A stretch of 38,187 nucleotides of DNA, taken from NCBI GenBank assembly GCA_002716125.1, contig PAZH01000023.1, positions 1 to 38,187 on the forward strand, given 5' to 3'. The position numbers were made by a program, and so were the translations under genes. Below the pieces are notes generated by a model. The model was not told the origin of the DNA. It saw only the letters and a list, made by a program, of their open reading frames with translations, and did no database searches. The stretch comes from Rhodospirillaceae bacterium (GTDB lineage: Bacteria > Pseudomonadota > Alphaproteobacteria > UBA8366). Shown here in pieces: positions 24,286-31,328 of this stretch (its first letter is position 1; each line of letters opens with the position of its first letter).

Positions 24286-24570
24286 ATGCCAGTATCAAAC
24301 GTATTATCGAGTGCCATCAGCGGTCTGACATCGAGTGCGGAACGCGCGGGCAAAGCCGCCGAGCGGATCGTCACTGCCGATGTGCCGAAACAAGCCGGCA
24401 GCAACAGCAGCCTGGATGTGCAAGATACCGTCTCCCTTTCCGATCCCGCCTTAGCCCGTATCGAAGGGCAGGTCGAGTTGAGCCAGGCCAGCACAAACTT
24501 TAAAGCCAACGCCGCCGTCATTCGTGCCGAGGACGAGCGTAGCGAGCGTTTGCTCGATATCACGGCCTAA
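24286..24570 (+). CDS. 94-residue protein resembling a flagellar rod-protein C-terminus
   Basis: The protein begins MPVSNVLSSAISGLTSSAER, Ser/Ala-rich like the N-terminal helix of flagellar axial proteins. After a polar middle it ends with VELSQASTNFKANAAVIRAE and a Leu-Leu-Asp-Ile segment. This tail follows the FlgB/FlgC/FlgG C-terminal pattern in which an Asn/Ala-rich helix and a terminal hydrophobic Asp-Ile are conserved. At 94 residues it is too short to be a rod protein itself. It may be a stand-alone axial-like protein of alphaproteobacteria. GAGGAGAGAGG lies before the ATG. It is isolated between a pseudogene and a terminator, with no other flagellar gene nearby, so the functional link is an inference. 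Confidence 0.65.
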   Translation: MPVSNVLSSAISGLTSSAERAGKAAERIVTADVPKQAGSNSSLDVQDTVSLSDPALARIEGQVELSQASTNFKANAAVIRAEDERSERLLDITA

Positions 24571-24596
24571 TTTCCGGCGAAGTGACTCTCATCGGA

Positions 24597-24632
24597 CACC
24601 CTTCGACAGGCTCAGGATAAGGGTGATTTTTC
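24597..24632 (+). terminator. Probable terminator after the 94-residue gene
   Basis: CACCCTT (24597-24603) pairs with AAGGGTG (24619-24625) around a 15-base loop and is followed by ATTTTTC. It lies 27 bases after the stop at 24570. The loop is long, so the fold is moderate. Part of it is also the repeat described at 24600-24686. Confidence 0.5.
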
Positions 24633-24686
24633 ATATCGTCAGGACCGTATCCTGAGGCGCTTGCAGCGGCGAGCGTTTCGAAGGAT
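24600..24686. repeat. Interspersed repeat pair (CCTTCGA...CTCAGGAT type)
   Basis: CCTTCGACAGGCTCAGGAT at 24600-24618 is followed by an inverted, longer relative at 24649-24686, which read on the minus strand also runs from CCTTCGA to CTCAGGAT with an 18-base GC-rich insert. Such inverted pairs are typical of REP-like intergenic elements in proteobacteria. Copy number in the genome cannot be judged here. Confidence 0.5.
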
Positions 24687-24739
24687 CCGCTGTACCGCCC
24701 TCGCTATGTCGATCGAAAATCTCCGGCGGCGCGGCGCTG

Positions 24740-24761
24740 TAACCCGGGGTTATTTTTTTTT
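24740..24761 (+). terminator. Short hairpin followed by nine T
   Basis: TAACC (24740-24744) pairs with GGTTA (24748-24752) around CGG, followed immediately by nine T (24753-24761). The stem has only 5 bp, so it would be weak, but the T-run is the longest in the window. It could back up the terminator upstream. Confidence 0.4.
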
Positions 24762-24785
24762 CGAGGAACAACCCCATGCACCCGA

Positions 24786-24813
24786 CGTTTGCGGTAATAT
24801 AATACCGCAAACG
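24786..24813. promoter_or_regulatory. Perfect 11-bp palindrome, possible operator
   Basis: CGTTTGCGGTA (24786-24796) and TACCGCAAACG (24803-24813) are perfect inverted repeats around ATATAA. There is no T-run after it. It lies about 170 bases upstream of the first dioxygenase, a position suited to a dimeric regulator, though a stem-loop role is equally possible. Confidence 0.45.
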
Positions 24814-24980
24814 GCCGTGATAGGGCAGCGCTGTAGAGAATGGTCTTGATTCACGATGGCAAAGAACGGCGCTGAACGTATCAGAAAATAGACAAATTGT
24901 CACCTGATGAATAAATGTGAAATTGACGGGAGATGGCCTGGAATTACCTTTCTCGTTGAACGAGTTTACGAGAGCGCGCC

Positions 24981-25814
24981 ATGCCTTACGAACGCATATC
25001 CGTAACGCCCTTGAGCCCGGTCATTGGGGCCGAGGTCTCTGGTGTCGATCTTTCGCAGCCGCTCGGCAACCAACTGTTCCAGGAAATCCACGACGCGCTG
25101 ATCGAGCATCAGGTGATCTTCTTTCGCGATCAGGAAATGACCTTGGAACAGCACAAGGCGTTCGGCCGTCTCTTTGGCGCCTTGCACGTCCATCCGGCGG
25201 CACCGGCGACGGACGGCGACGAGGAAGTCGTCACGATCCATGCGGACGAGAACTCGACCTCGGTCTCGGGCGGTCAGATGTGGCACACAGATGTGAGTGC
25301 CGACGACGAACCGCCGATGGGGAGCATCCTGCACCTCCAACAGGTGCCGGAGCCGGGCGGCGATACGCTCTTTGCCAGCATGTATGCGGCGTATGAGGCG
25401 CTATCCGACGAAATGAAGACGTTCTTGGGCGGTCTTAAGGCGTGGCATTCCTCGGAGAAGCGACACAAAGCACGTTACGGGCATCGGGGTCAGCTTCGAG
25501 ACGGCGTCGATACCTATCCAAAGGCGCTTCATCCGATCGTGCGCACACATCCGGTCTCGGGTCGAAAGGCGCTCTTCGTGAACACGGTTTTCACCACCCA
25601 TATCGAAGGGCTCAACAAGAACGAGAGCGACGCAATCCTTGCCATGCTGTATGACCACATCGCCACGCCAGAGTTCGCTTGCCGGTTTCGGTGGCATGAT
25701 AATTCGGTCGCGTTCTGGGACAATCGCTGCACCCAGCACCGCGCTCTCTGGGATTACTTTCCCGCCACGCGCCACGGTCACCGCGTCGCGGTCTGCGGAG
25801 ACAAGCCGGTTTAG
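24981..25814 (+). CDS. TauD/TfdA-family Fe(II)/2-oxoglutarate dioxygenase (copy 1)
   Basis: This 277-residue enzyme carries the TauD facial triad His102-x-Asp104 in QMWHTDVSADDEPPMGS and distal His253 in DNRCTQHRALWDY, plus Arg268 near the C-terminus for the 2-oxoglutarate carboxylate. The N-terminal VTPLSPVIGAEVSGVDLSQPL and HQVIFFRDQEMT are family signatures. Relatives oxidise taurine, other sulfonates, chlorophenoxyacetates or alkylsulfates, so the substrate is open. It is the first of three tandem paralogues and the most divergent of them (for example KALFVNTVFTTHIEG where the others have KGIYVN). No transporter or sulfonate-uptake genes accompany it. The ribosome-binding site is weak (ACGAGAG). 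Confidence 0.92.
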   Translation: MPYERISVTPLSPVIGAEVSGVDLSQPLGNQLFQEIHDALIEHQVIFFRDQEMTLEQHKAFGRLFGALHVHPAAPATDGDEEVVTIHADENSTSVSGGQMWHTDVSADDEPPMGSILHLQQVPEPGGDTLFASMYAAYEALSDEMKTFLGGLKAWHSSEKRHKARYGHRGQLRDGVDTYPKALHPIVRTHPVSGRKALFVNTVFTTHIEGLNKNESDAILAMLYDHIATPEFACRFRWHDNSVAFWDNRCTQHRALWDYFPATRHGHRVAVCGDKPV

Positions 25815-25842
25815 CGCGTCGGTCGTCTTGCTATTCGCGTCT

Positions 25843-25864
25843 CTTCCCCCTTCGATGGGGGAAG
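25843..25864. repeat. Palindromic element between dioxygenase copies 1 and 2
   Basis: CTTCCCCC (25843-25850) and GGGGGAAG (25857-25864) form an 8-bp inverted repeat around TTCGAT, 28 bases after the stop of copy 1 and 40 bases before copy 2. There is no T-run after it. It resembles the short GC-rich palindromes scattered between genes in many proteobacteria. Confidence 0.55.
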
Positions 25865-25904
25865 GCTAGGATGAGGGGACGCCGACGCCAAAGGGGAGAA
25901 CGCC

Positions 25905-26735
25905 ATGTCTTACGAGCGCATTGAAGTGAAGCCGATCAGCCCGGTTATCGGGGCGGAGATCGCGGGGGTCGACCTGTCGCAGCCGCTCGGCAATCAGGTG
26001 TTCCAGGAAATTCACGATGCGCTGATGGCGCATCAGGTGATCTTCTTCCGCGACCAGGAGCTCAGCCTCGATCAGCACAAGGCGTTCGGCCGCCAGTTCG
26101 GCGAGTTGCATATCCATCCGGCCTCGCCGCCGCCGGACGGACACCCCGAGGTCCTGATTATCCATGCGGACGAGAACTCGACCCGTGTTGCGGGGCAGGG
26201 CTGGCACACGGACGTCAGCTGCGATGTCGAGCCGCCCATGGGCAGCATCCTGCATCTCCACAAAGTGCCGGCGCCCGGCGGCGACACCATGTTCGCCAGC
26301 ATGTATGCCGCCTATGACGCGCTATCGGACGAAATGAAAACCTTCCTCGAACCGCTCAAGGCCTGGCACTCCTCGGAACACGTTCACAAGGGCCGCTACG
26401 GTCACACCGGCAAACTGCGCGACGGCGAGAACAGCTACCCCAAGGCGCTGCAACCGATCATCCGCACACATCCGGTGACGGGGAAGAAGGGTATCTACGT
26501 GAACAGTTCCTTCACGACTCATATCGACGGGCTCAAGAAGAACGAGAGCGACGCCATCCTGAAGATGCTCTATGACCACATCGACACGCCGGAATTTCAC
26601 TGTCGCTTCCACTGGAAGGACAACTCGGTGGCGTTTTGGGACAACCGCTGCACCCAGCACCGCGCGCTTTGGGATTACTTCCCACAAGTCCGCAGCGGCT
26701 TCCGCGTGACGGTGGCGGGCGATAAGCCTTTTTAA
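25905..26735 (+). CDS. TauD/TfdA-family Fe(II)/2-oxoglutarate dioxygenase (copy 2)
   Basis: This 276-residue paralogue of copies 1 and 3 has the triad WHTDVSCDVEPPMGS (His-x-Asp) and DNRCTQHRALWDYFP (His), and a C-terminal Arg in SGFRVTVAGDKPF. It shares with copy 3 the N-terminal VIGAEIAGVDLSQPLGNQVF, the block FHCRFHW and KGIYVN, showing that copies 2 and 3 are closest to each other. Acidic and polar residues around the predicted substrate pocket differ (PLKAWHSSEHVHKGRYGHTG), so the three may have different substrates. AAGGGGAGAA gives a strong ribosome-binding site. Confidence 0.92.
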   Translation: MSYERIEVKPISPVIGAEIAGVDLSQPLGNQVFQEIHDALMAHQVIFFRDQELSLDQHKAFGRQFGELHIHPASPPPDGHPEVLIIHADENSTRVAGQGWHTDVSCDVEPPMGSILHLHKVPAPGGDTMFASMYAAYDALSDEMKTFLEPLKAWHSSEHVHKGRYGHTGKLRDGENSYPKALQPIIRTHPVTGKKGIYVNSSFTTHIDGLKKNESDAILKMLYDHIDTPEFHCRFHWKDNSVAFWDNRCTQHRALWDYFPQVRSGFRVTVAGDKPF

Positions 26736-26746
26736 ACCGGCTGCCG

Positions 26747-26816
26747 TCATTCCCGCGAAAGCGGGAATCCAGCTGGCAGGAGCGTTCTTTCTGGATTCCC
26801 GCTTTCGCGGGAATGA
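26747..26816. repeat. Paired REP-like palindromes after copy 2
   Basis: A 26-base unit with core ATTCCCGCGAAAGCGGGAAT at 26747-26772 is repeated as a perfect inverted copy at 26791-26816, separated by 18 bases. Each unit is itself palindromic (TTCCCGC with GCGGGAA), so the whole is a two-unit REP/BIME-like element. It fills most of the gap between copies 2 and 3. Confidence 0.8.
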
Positions 26817-26853
26817 TGATGAATACGGCAAATAGCCAAACCAGGAGAATTGA

Positions 26854-27687
26854 ATGCCCTATGAGCGTATCGAAGTAACACCGGTCAGCCCGGTCATCGG
26901 GGCGGAAATCGCGGGCGTCGACCTGTCGCAGCCGCTCGGCAATCAAGTGTTCCAGGAAATCCACGACGCGTTGATGGCGCACCAAGTGATCTTCTTCCGC
27001 GACCAGGAACTGACCTGGGATCAACAGAAGGCCTTTGGCCGGCTCTTCGGCGATCTGCACATCCACCCGGCGGCACCCGCACCGGAGGGCCATCCCGAGA
27101 TCTTCGAGGTCCACGCGGACGAGAACTCGCACCGCATCGTCGGGCCGGACTGGCACTCGGACGTGAGCTGCGACGAGGCGCCGCCGATGGGCAGTGTCCT
27201 GCACCTGCACGAGGTGCCAGAGCCCGGCGGCGACACGCTCTTCGCCAGCATGTACGCCGCCTATGATGCGCTGTCCGACGAGATGAAAACCTTCCTCGGC
27301 GGGCTCTCAGCCTGGCACGAGTCCGAGAAGGTCCACCGTGCTGTTTTCGAACACCGCAGCGACCAACTCCGCGACGGCGCCGACACCTACCCGAAGGCGC
27401 TACAGCCGATTATCCGCACTCACCCGGTGACCGGACGCAAGGGTATCTACGTCAACACCGCCTTCACCACCCGGATCGAAGGCCTGAACCGGAACGAGAG
27501 CGACGCCATCCTCGACATGCTCTACGCCCACATCGACACCCCGGAATTCCACTGCCGCTTCCACTGGCAAAAGAACTCGGTGGCCTTCTGGGACAACCGA
27601 TGTACGCAACATCAGGCACTGTGGGACTACTACCCGCAGACACGAAGCGGGAGCCGGGTGACGATCTGCGGGGATAAGGTGGTTTAG
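26854..27687 (+). CDS. TauD/TfdA-family Fe(II)/2-oxoglutarate dioxygenase (copy 3)
   Basis: This 277-residue third paralogue starts MPYERIEVTPVSPVIGAEIA and keeps the metal ligands in DWHSDVSCDEAPPMGS (His-x-Asp; Thr between them is Ser here) and DNRCTQHQALWDYYP (His). The C-terminal Arg lies in SGSRVTICGDKVV. GGTTTAG ends the gene. Differences from copy 2 cluster in the central lid (SAWHESEKVHRAVFEHRSDQ), again pointing to altered substrate choice. AGGAGA precedes the start. REP-like elements flank it on both sides, a layout that could have helped duplicate or move it. Codon use looks more GC-rich than in copy 1. Confidence 0.92.
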   Translation: MPYERIEVTPVSPVIGAEIAGVDLSQPLGNQVFQEIHDALMAHQVIFFRDQELTWDQQKAFGRLFGDLHIHPAAPAPEGHPEIFEVHADENSHRIVGPDWHSDVSCDEAPPMGSVLHLHEVPEPGGDTLFASMYAAYDALSDEMKTFLGGLSAWHESEKVHRAVFEHRSDQLRDGADTYPKALQPIIRTHPVTGRKGIYVNTAFTTRIEGLNRNESDAILDMLYAHIDTPEFHCRFHWQKNSVAFWDNRCTQHQALWDYYPQTRSGSRVTICGDKVV

Positions 27688-27698
27688 GTTTAGATCTA

Positions 27699-27774
27699 GA
27701 TTCCCACCTTCGCGGGAATGACGAGATAGAATTGCGTAACTCTCCCGACTGTCATTCCCGCGCAGGCGGGAATC
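27699..27774. repeat. Paired REP-like palindromes after copy 3
   Basis: Units of 24 bases at 27699-27722 and 27751-27774 are inverted copies of each other with two mismatches and share the TTCCCGC/GCGGGAA core of the element at 26747-26816. The gap 27688-27874 contains nothing else recognisable. Confidence 0.75.
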
Positions 27775-27874
27775 CCGAAGGCGGCTTCCAAAAATCTCCT
27801 CGGTTGTGAAAAGAGGCCTGTTGCCTCAAGCCACTGAACAAGGCGTTGGGGTATTCACCAAGCGTATATGATTC

Positions 27875-29308
27875 TCACACCACTGGACGCTGCCGCACCT
27901 CTTCCGCGATCTTTCGCTTTAGCAGCTGCCCGTCCTTGATGTCGCCCAAGAAACTCCCGTCTTCCATCATCACTTTGCCCCTTAAGACCGTGAGGGTCGG
28001 CCAGGCGGCGGCTTCGTAGCCTTCCCAGGGGGTGTAGTCCGTCTCGTGGAGGCGGGCGGCCGTGATGGTGCGGCTTTCGTTTGGATCGAGGACGCAGATA
28101 TCCGCGTCGGAGCCGGCGGCGAGCGCGCCCTTCTTCGGGTACATGCCCATGATCTTGGCGGCGTTGGTCGAGACGAAGTCGGCGAATTTGGCGAGGCTGT
28201 AGTCGCGCTTGATGACCGTCTCCGTGTACATCACCGAGACGCGGGGCTCGGCGCCTGCGTTACCGCCGGTGACGTTGTCGACGCGGTCGCCCTGCACCTT
28301 GGTCGAGAGGTTGCAGCAGATCTCGTCCGTCGCGATAGTGCTGATCGAGCCCCGGAGCTGGCCTTCCCAAAGCGCGTCCTGGTCGGAGGTCTCCTTCAGG
28401 CTCGGATAGGTGTGATAGATCTGGCCGTTCGGCAGCTTGTAGTGCTCGTGCGTGAACATGAGGTACTGGTGCAGCGTTTCGCCGTAGACGGGGAAGCCCT
28501 TGGCGCGGCTCGCCTCGATGGCGGCCACACCGGTGGCGGCCGAGACATGCATCATATAAAGGGGCGTGCCTTCCACATGCTCCGCCAAGCGGATGATGCG
28601 GCGGAAGGAGAGGTCCTCCGACATGGTGTTGTGGATTTCCGCCATGTTCTCGAATTCCATGCGGCCTTCGCGCTCCAGGACGTCGTACATGTGCATGACG
28701 ATCTCGTCGTCTTCCGCATGAATGGCGCCAATGCCGCCCTCCTTCTTCAGCACCTTGAAGATCTCCCAGATGTGGCCGTGAGTGATCTTGCGGCCCTTGC
28801 GGCTGGGCGTGATGTCGGTGGTGAAAATCTTGATCGAGGGGTGGCCTTCCTGGATGACCTCGGCGATCTGCGGGTAGAGGTCGTTCGGGATCGCCCCTTG
28901 CAGCATGATGTGATAGCCGTAGTCGGAATAGCATTTGCCGCGCCAGTCCTGCAGGCGGATGTTGACCGCCTCGTCGATGGTCTGGCCGTGGGTCCAGGTG
29001 GCAAAATCGAGGAGCGTCGTGGTGCCGCCGTGGATGGCGGCGCGGCTGACCACGTCCGGCCCGTCGGTAAGGCCGGCTTCGCCGCCTTCCTCGATCGGCG
29101 GGATGTGCCAGAGCGAGTCGATATGCGGGTCGATCCCGCCCGGGATGACGATCTTGCCGGTGGCGTCGATCACGCGTCCCGCCTGATCGTCCGCGAATTG
29201 TCCGGGAGGCGTCATGGCGGCGATGGTCTCGCCCTGGATGCAGATATCCCAGGCGCCGGTGCCCTGCGGTGTGACGACTTGATCACCGCGAATGATTAAA
29301 TCGAACAT
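27875..29308 (-). CDS. Hydantoinase/dihydropyrimidinase-family amidohydrolase with altered metal-ligand motifs
   Basis: This 477-residue cyclic amidohydrolase starts MFDLIIRGDQVVTPQGTG. It matches D-hydantoinase/dihydropyrimidinase over its length, including the bridging Lys160 (HPSIKIFTT), His197 (GAIHAEDDE), His254 (MMHVSAATG) and ASP-type residue Asp328. Two motifs deviate. The first-strand His-x-His is His62-Ile-Asp64 (GGIDPHIDSLWHIPP), with an extra His68 four residues on. The usual Thr-Asp-His-Cys stretch after Asp328 reads TDEICC. It may thus bind metal differently or act on another ring or linear substrate. GGGAGGG lies before the start. With the carbamoyl-amidase-like and racemase-like genes it would form a hydantoin-type route, but they are not in one operon. 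Confidence 0.88.
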   Translation of the reverse strand: MFDLIIRGDQVVTPQGTGAWDICIQGETIAAMTPPGQFADDQAGRVIDATGKIVIPGGIDPHIDSLWHIPPIEEGGEAGLTDGPDVVSRAAIHGGTTTLLDFATWTHGQTIDEAVNIRLQDWRGKCYSDYGYHIMLQGAIPNDLYPQIAEVIQEGHPSIKIFTTDITPSRKGRKITHGHIWEIFKVLKKEGGIGAIHAEDDEIVMHMYDVLEREGRMEFENMAEIHNTMSEDLSFRRIIRLAEHVEGTPLYMMHVSAATGVAAIEASRAKGFPVYGETLHQYLMFTHEHYKLPNGQIYHTYPSLKETSDQDALWEGQLRGSISTIATDEICCNLSTKVQGDRVDNVTGGNAGAEPRVSVMYTETVIKRDYSLAKFADFVSTNAAKIMGMYPKKGALAAGSDADICVLDPNESRTITAARLHETDYTPWEGYEAAAWPTLTVLRGKVMMEDGSFLGDIKDGQLLKRKIAEEVRQRPVV

Positions 29309-29369
29309 GAAACCCTCCCTGCCAATGCGATCGCAATTTTCGCGTGACCACGTGGTGGGTGCAAGCGAT

Positions 29370-29807
29370 CTACCGTTCCGCGCTTTGACGCCAGTTGCCC
29401 TCTTGGAACATCTTGAGGATACGGCGGCCGCGGGTCCCGTCGAGCGTCATACGCTCCAGATCGCGCATATAGTCCACGTACCCTTCGTAAGACGACGCTT
29501 CACCACCGGCATCGATATAACCCATCGACCACTCTTCGAATTCTTTCTCTGGTACATTGTCGCGGAACAAGACGTTGATCTCTCCGTGGCGCGGGTCTTT
29601 CTAAATCTTTCCGAAGAGTTCCGTGACAGCGTCTTCCGGTCCTTCGAGAACTTGCAGGAAGGAGCCGGCATGATAGACGAGCATGCCGGAAATATCCTTT
29701 TTTGAATTGTTCGTGCGTGCCGCGCTCAGAATTGCCTTGAGCTCATCCGCCTCCATTTTTGTCGCGGAGGCGCTGGCATAGATTATCTGAAGGAGCGGTG
29801 CGGACAT
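29370..29807 (-). pseudogene. BLUF-domain blue-light sensor, interrupted by in-frame TAG
   Basis: A leftward frame of 145 codons encodes a single BLUF domain and short tail, broken only by TAG at 29601-29603 (codon 69). Before it are the flavin-site residues Tyr10 (LLQIIYASAS), Asn34 (ARTNNSKKDISG) and Gln52 (GSFLQVLEG), spaced as in AppA. After it the frame resumes with KDPRHGEINVL and EEWSMGYID, both BLUF hallmarks. In intact relatives the lost codon is variable, between the Ile and the Asp-Pro-Arg-His, so GAG to TAG or CAG to TAG is likely. Without repair only a 68-residue fragment would be made. It probably signalled as a stand-alone short BLUF protein. It is between a hydantoinase-like gene and a secreted protein, all leftward. 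Confidence 0.82.
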
Positions 29808-29828
29808 TGGCTCATGCGTGCGGCGAGC

Positions 29829-30428
29829 CTACCGCCGGTATTGTTTCTTGATTTTCTTCCCGGAAAGGCTGCGGACCACTTGGGTGCCGAGAATACGGGC
29901 GGGTTTGACGACGTTCTCCGAGAGGATGCGCATCATGCAGGGGCCGAAACAACCGCCCTTCATCGGGGCTTCCTTGGTCGGCGGAATATCGATGATCACG
30001 ACCGGCTTTCTCTTTTTCTTGCGGTAGATTTTCGCCAAGAGGTCGATGCTGGAAAAGTTGGCGCCGGTTGAGCGGACGACGCGGTTCACGACGGTGATGG
30101 CGACCATGGCGTCCATCTTCGGACGGTCGCGCTGAAAGACATGTTGCCAGTCCTTCACCGTCGGCCGGCGGCGGCGCGGTTGATATTGCTTCGGCAGGTC
30201 GCCCGGCTCGATGACTTTGTAGCCCGCGGTCTTAAGCTTGGCGATCACCTCTTCCGCCACGGTGCGATACACCTTATTGCCGCCGATCGCGGCTCCTTTC
30301 GGGCCGGCGTCCGCGGCCACGAAAACGGTCTGCGCATGCGCCTCGATGGGCAGAAGGGCAACGCTCAAAGCGAAGACCAAACCGGCCGCCCAGATCGTTC
30401 TACCGAGACTCGGTCGCAAGATGCCCAT
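29829..30428 (-). CDS. 199-residue secreted protein of unknown function
   Basis: The protein starts MGILRPSLGRTIWAAGLVFA and has a classical signal peptide that ends in Ala-His-Ala before Gln-Thr-Val (about residue 32). The mature part begins with a strand-rich section (TVFVAADAGPKGAAIGGNKV), continues through a Tyr/Arg-rich basic linker (QYQPRRRRPTVKDW), and a second alpha/beta part with a Cys pair (KGGCFGPCMMR). It ends in a strongly basic tail. The layout suggests a periplasmic soluble protein, but I recognise no family. The start is chosen for the AAGGTGG ribosome-binding site. A longer leftward reading frame from 31199 overlaps the SDR gene in another frame and is not real. Confidence 0.72.
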   Translation of the reverse strand: MGILRPSLGRTIWAAGLVFALSVALLPIEAHAQTVFVAADAGPKGAAIGGNKVYRTVAEEVIAKLKTAGYKVIEPGDLPKQYQPRRRRPTVKDWQHVFQRDRPKMDAMVAITVVNRVVRSTGANFSSIDLLAKIYRKKKRKPVVIIDIPPTKEAPMKGGCFGPCMMRILSENVVKPARILGTQVVRSLSGKKIKKQYRR

Positions 30429-30519
30429 GCGCCACCTTTCTAGCGTGCGGATTATGCTACCATAGTGGACCGCATCGCCGCGCCGGTCTAGAGGGTAAAT
30501 ATATGATGAGCAAGGAAAA

Positions 30520-31299
30520 TCAGGCGGGGGCCGCCGTGGCGCCTCCATCGACGAAGAGGGTTTGCCCGGTGATGTAGGAGCCCGCGGGGGATGCCAACAT
30601 AACGGCCGTTCCCGCGATTTCGTCGGGCTGGCCGAGCCGGCCAAGCGGGAAGGCCGCCTCGCGTTTTGCGCGAAGTTCCGGGTTTTCGTAAAGCACCCGT
30701 GCGAAGTCCGTGACGATGAGGCCCGGCGCGATGCAATTGGCGCGGATGTTGTCTTCACCGAATTCGACCGCGTAGTTGCGCACGATCTGCATGTCGGCGG
30801 CCTTGGAGATGGCATAAGCGCCGAGTTCGCGCGAGCCGCGCGCACCGCCGATGGACGAGATGACGATAATGACGCCGTCTTGGCGCGTCCGCATATCCTC
30901 GATCGCCATGTTGCTGAGCCACACGTTCGAGCGGATGTTACACTCCATGATGCGGTCGAATGCGCTGTCGGGAATGTCCGTGATGCTGCCGTGATAGGGA
31001 TTGACGGCGGCGTTGCAGACCAGGATGTCGATCTTGCCGAACTCGGCTTTAGTTTTATCGACGAGGTTTTGCAGCTGATCCTTGTGATGAATGTGACAAG
31101 GGATCGAGACGGCGCGGTTCTCGCCTTGCACCCAATCCTGGTTGATCTCGGCGGTGACCTCCTCGCAGGCGTCCTGTTTGCGTGATGACACCACGACATT
31201 GGCGCCGTGCTGCGCCATGCGTTGGGCGATCGCTTTACCGATGCCTTTGGTCGAGCCGGTGATGACGGCGGTTTTGCCGGAGAGGTCGAAGAGATTCAT
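30520..31299 (-). CDS. Short-chain dehydrogenase/reductase (SDR)
   Basis: This 259-residue classical SDR has the TGSTKGIGKAIAQRM cofactor loop, with Arg40-type residues in VVVSSRKQDA suggesting NADP(H). NAAVNPYHG corresponds to the NNAG stability motif. The catalytic Ser and Tyr-x-x-x-Lys lie in VISSIGGARGSRELGAYAISK. The tail AGSYITGQTLFVDGG is the standard SDR end. It would oxidise or reduce an alcohol or ketone, of unknown identity. It is the last gene of the leftward group that starts with the aldo/keto reductase and follows the lipoprotein gene by 29 bases. The 91-base gap after it has no gene. Confidence 0.92.
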   Translation of the reverse strand: MNLFDLSGKTAVITGSTKGIGKAIAQRMAQHGANVVVSSRKQDACEEVTAEINQDWVQGENRAVSIPCHIHHKDQLQNLVDKTKAEFGKIDILVCNAAVNPYHGSITDIPDSAFDRIMECNIRSNVWLSNMAIEDMRTRQDGVIIVISSIGGARGSRELGAYAISKAADMQIVRNYAVEFGEDNIRANCIAPGLIVTDFARVLYENPELRAKREAAFPLGRLGQPDEIAGTAVMLASPAGSYITGQTLFVDGGATAAPA

Positions 31300-31328
31300 G
31301 AAGTGTATTCCCGTTTGTTGGATGGTGG

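Larger units (their letters stand above)
24571..24980. other. 410-base structured intergenic region
   Basis: No gene is supported here. A 90-residue leftward open frame (24631-24903) runs across the repeats and has no family character. The region holds, in order, a terminator-like hairpin (24597-24632), a repeat of the CCTTCGA...CTCAGGAT type in two inverted forms (24600-24686), a short hairpin with nine T (24740-24761), an 11-bp palindrome (24786-24813), and an AT-rich stretch (about 24880-24920). The AT-rich stretch probably contains the promoter of the dioxygenase genes. Confidence 0.6.

Noticed and set aside
24631..24903. 90-residue leftward open frame in the intergenic region
   Set aside because: It crosses repeats and hairpins, has no good ribosome-binding site and no family similarity.
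26747..27774. CRISPR array
   Set aside because: The palindromic units are inverted and not regularly spaced direct repeats, and no cas genes are present.
28046..29299. 417-residue rightward open frame
   Set aside because: Antisense to the hydantoinase-like gene; Asp/Val/Gly-rich shadow composition.
30429..31199. Long leftward extension of the secreted-protein gene
   Set aside because: The frame continues open to 31199 inside the SDR gene in another frame; the signal peptide and ribosome-binding site fix the start at 30428.
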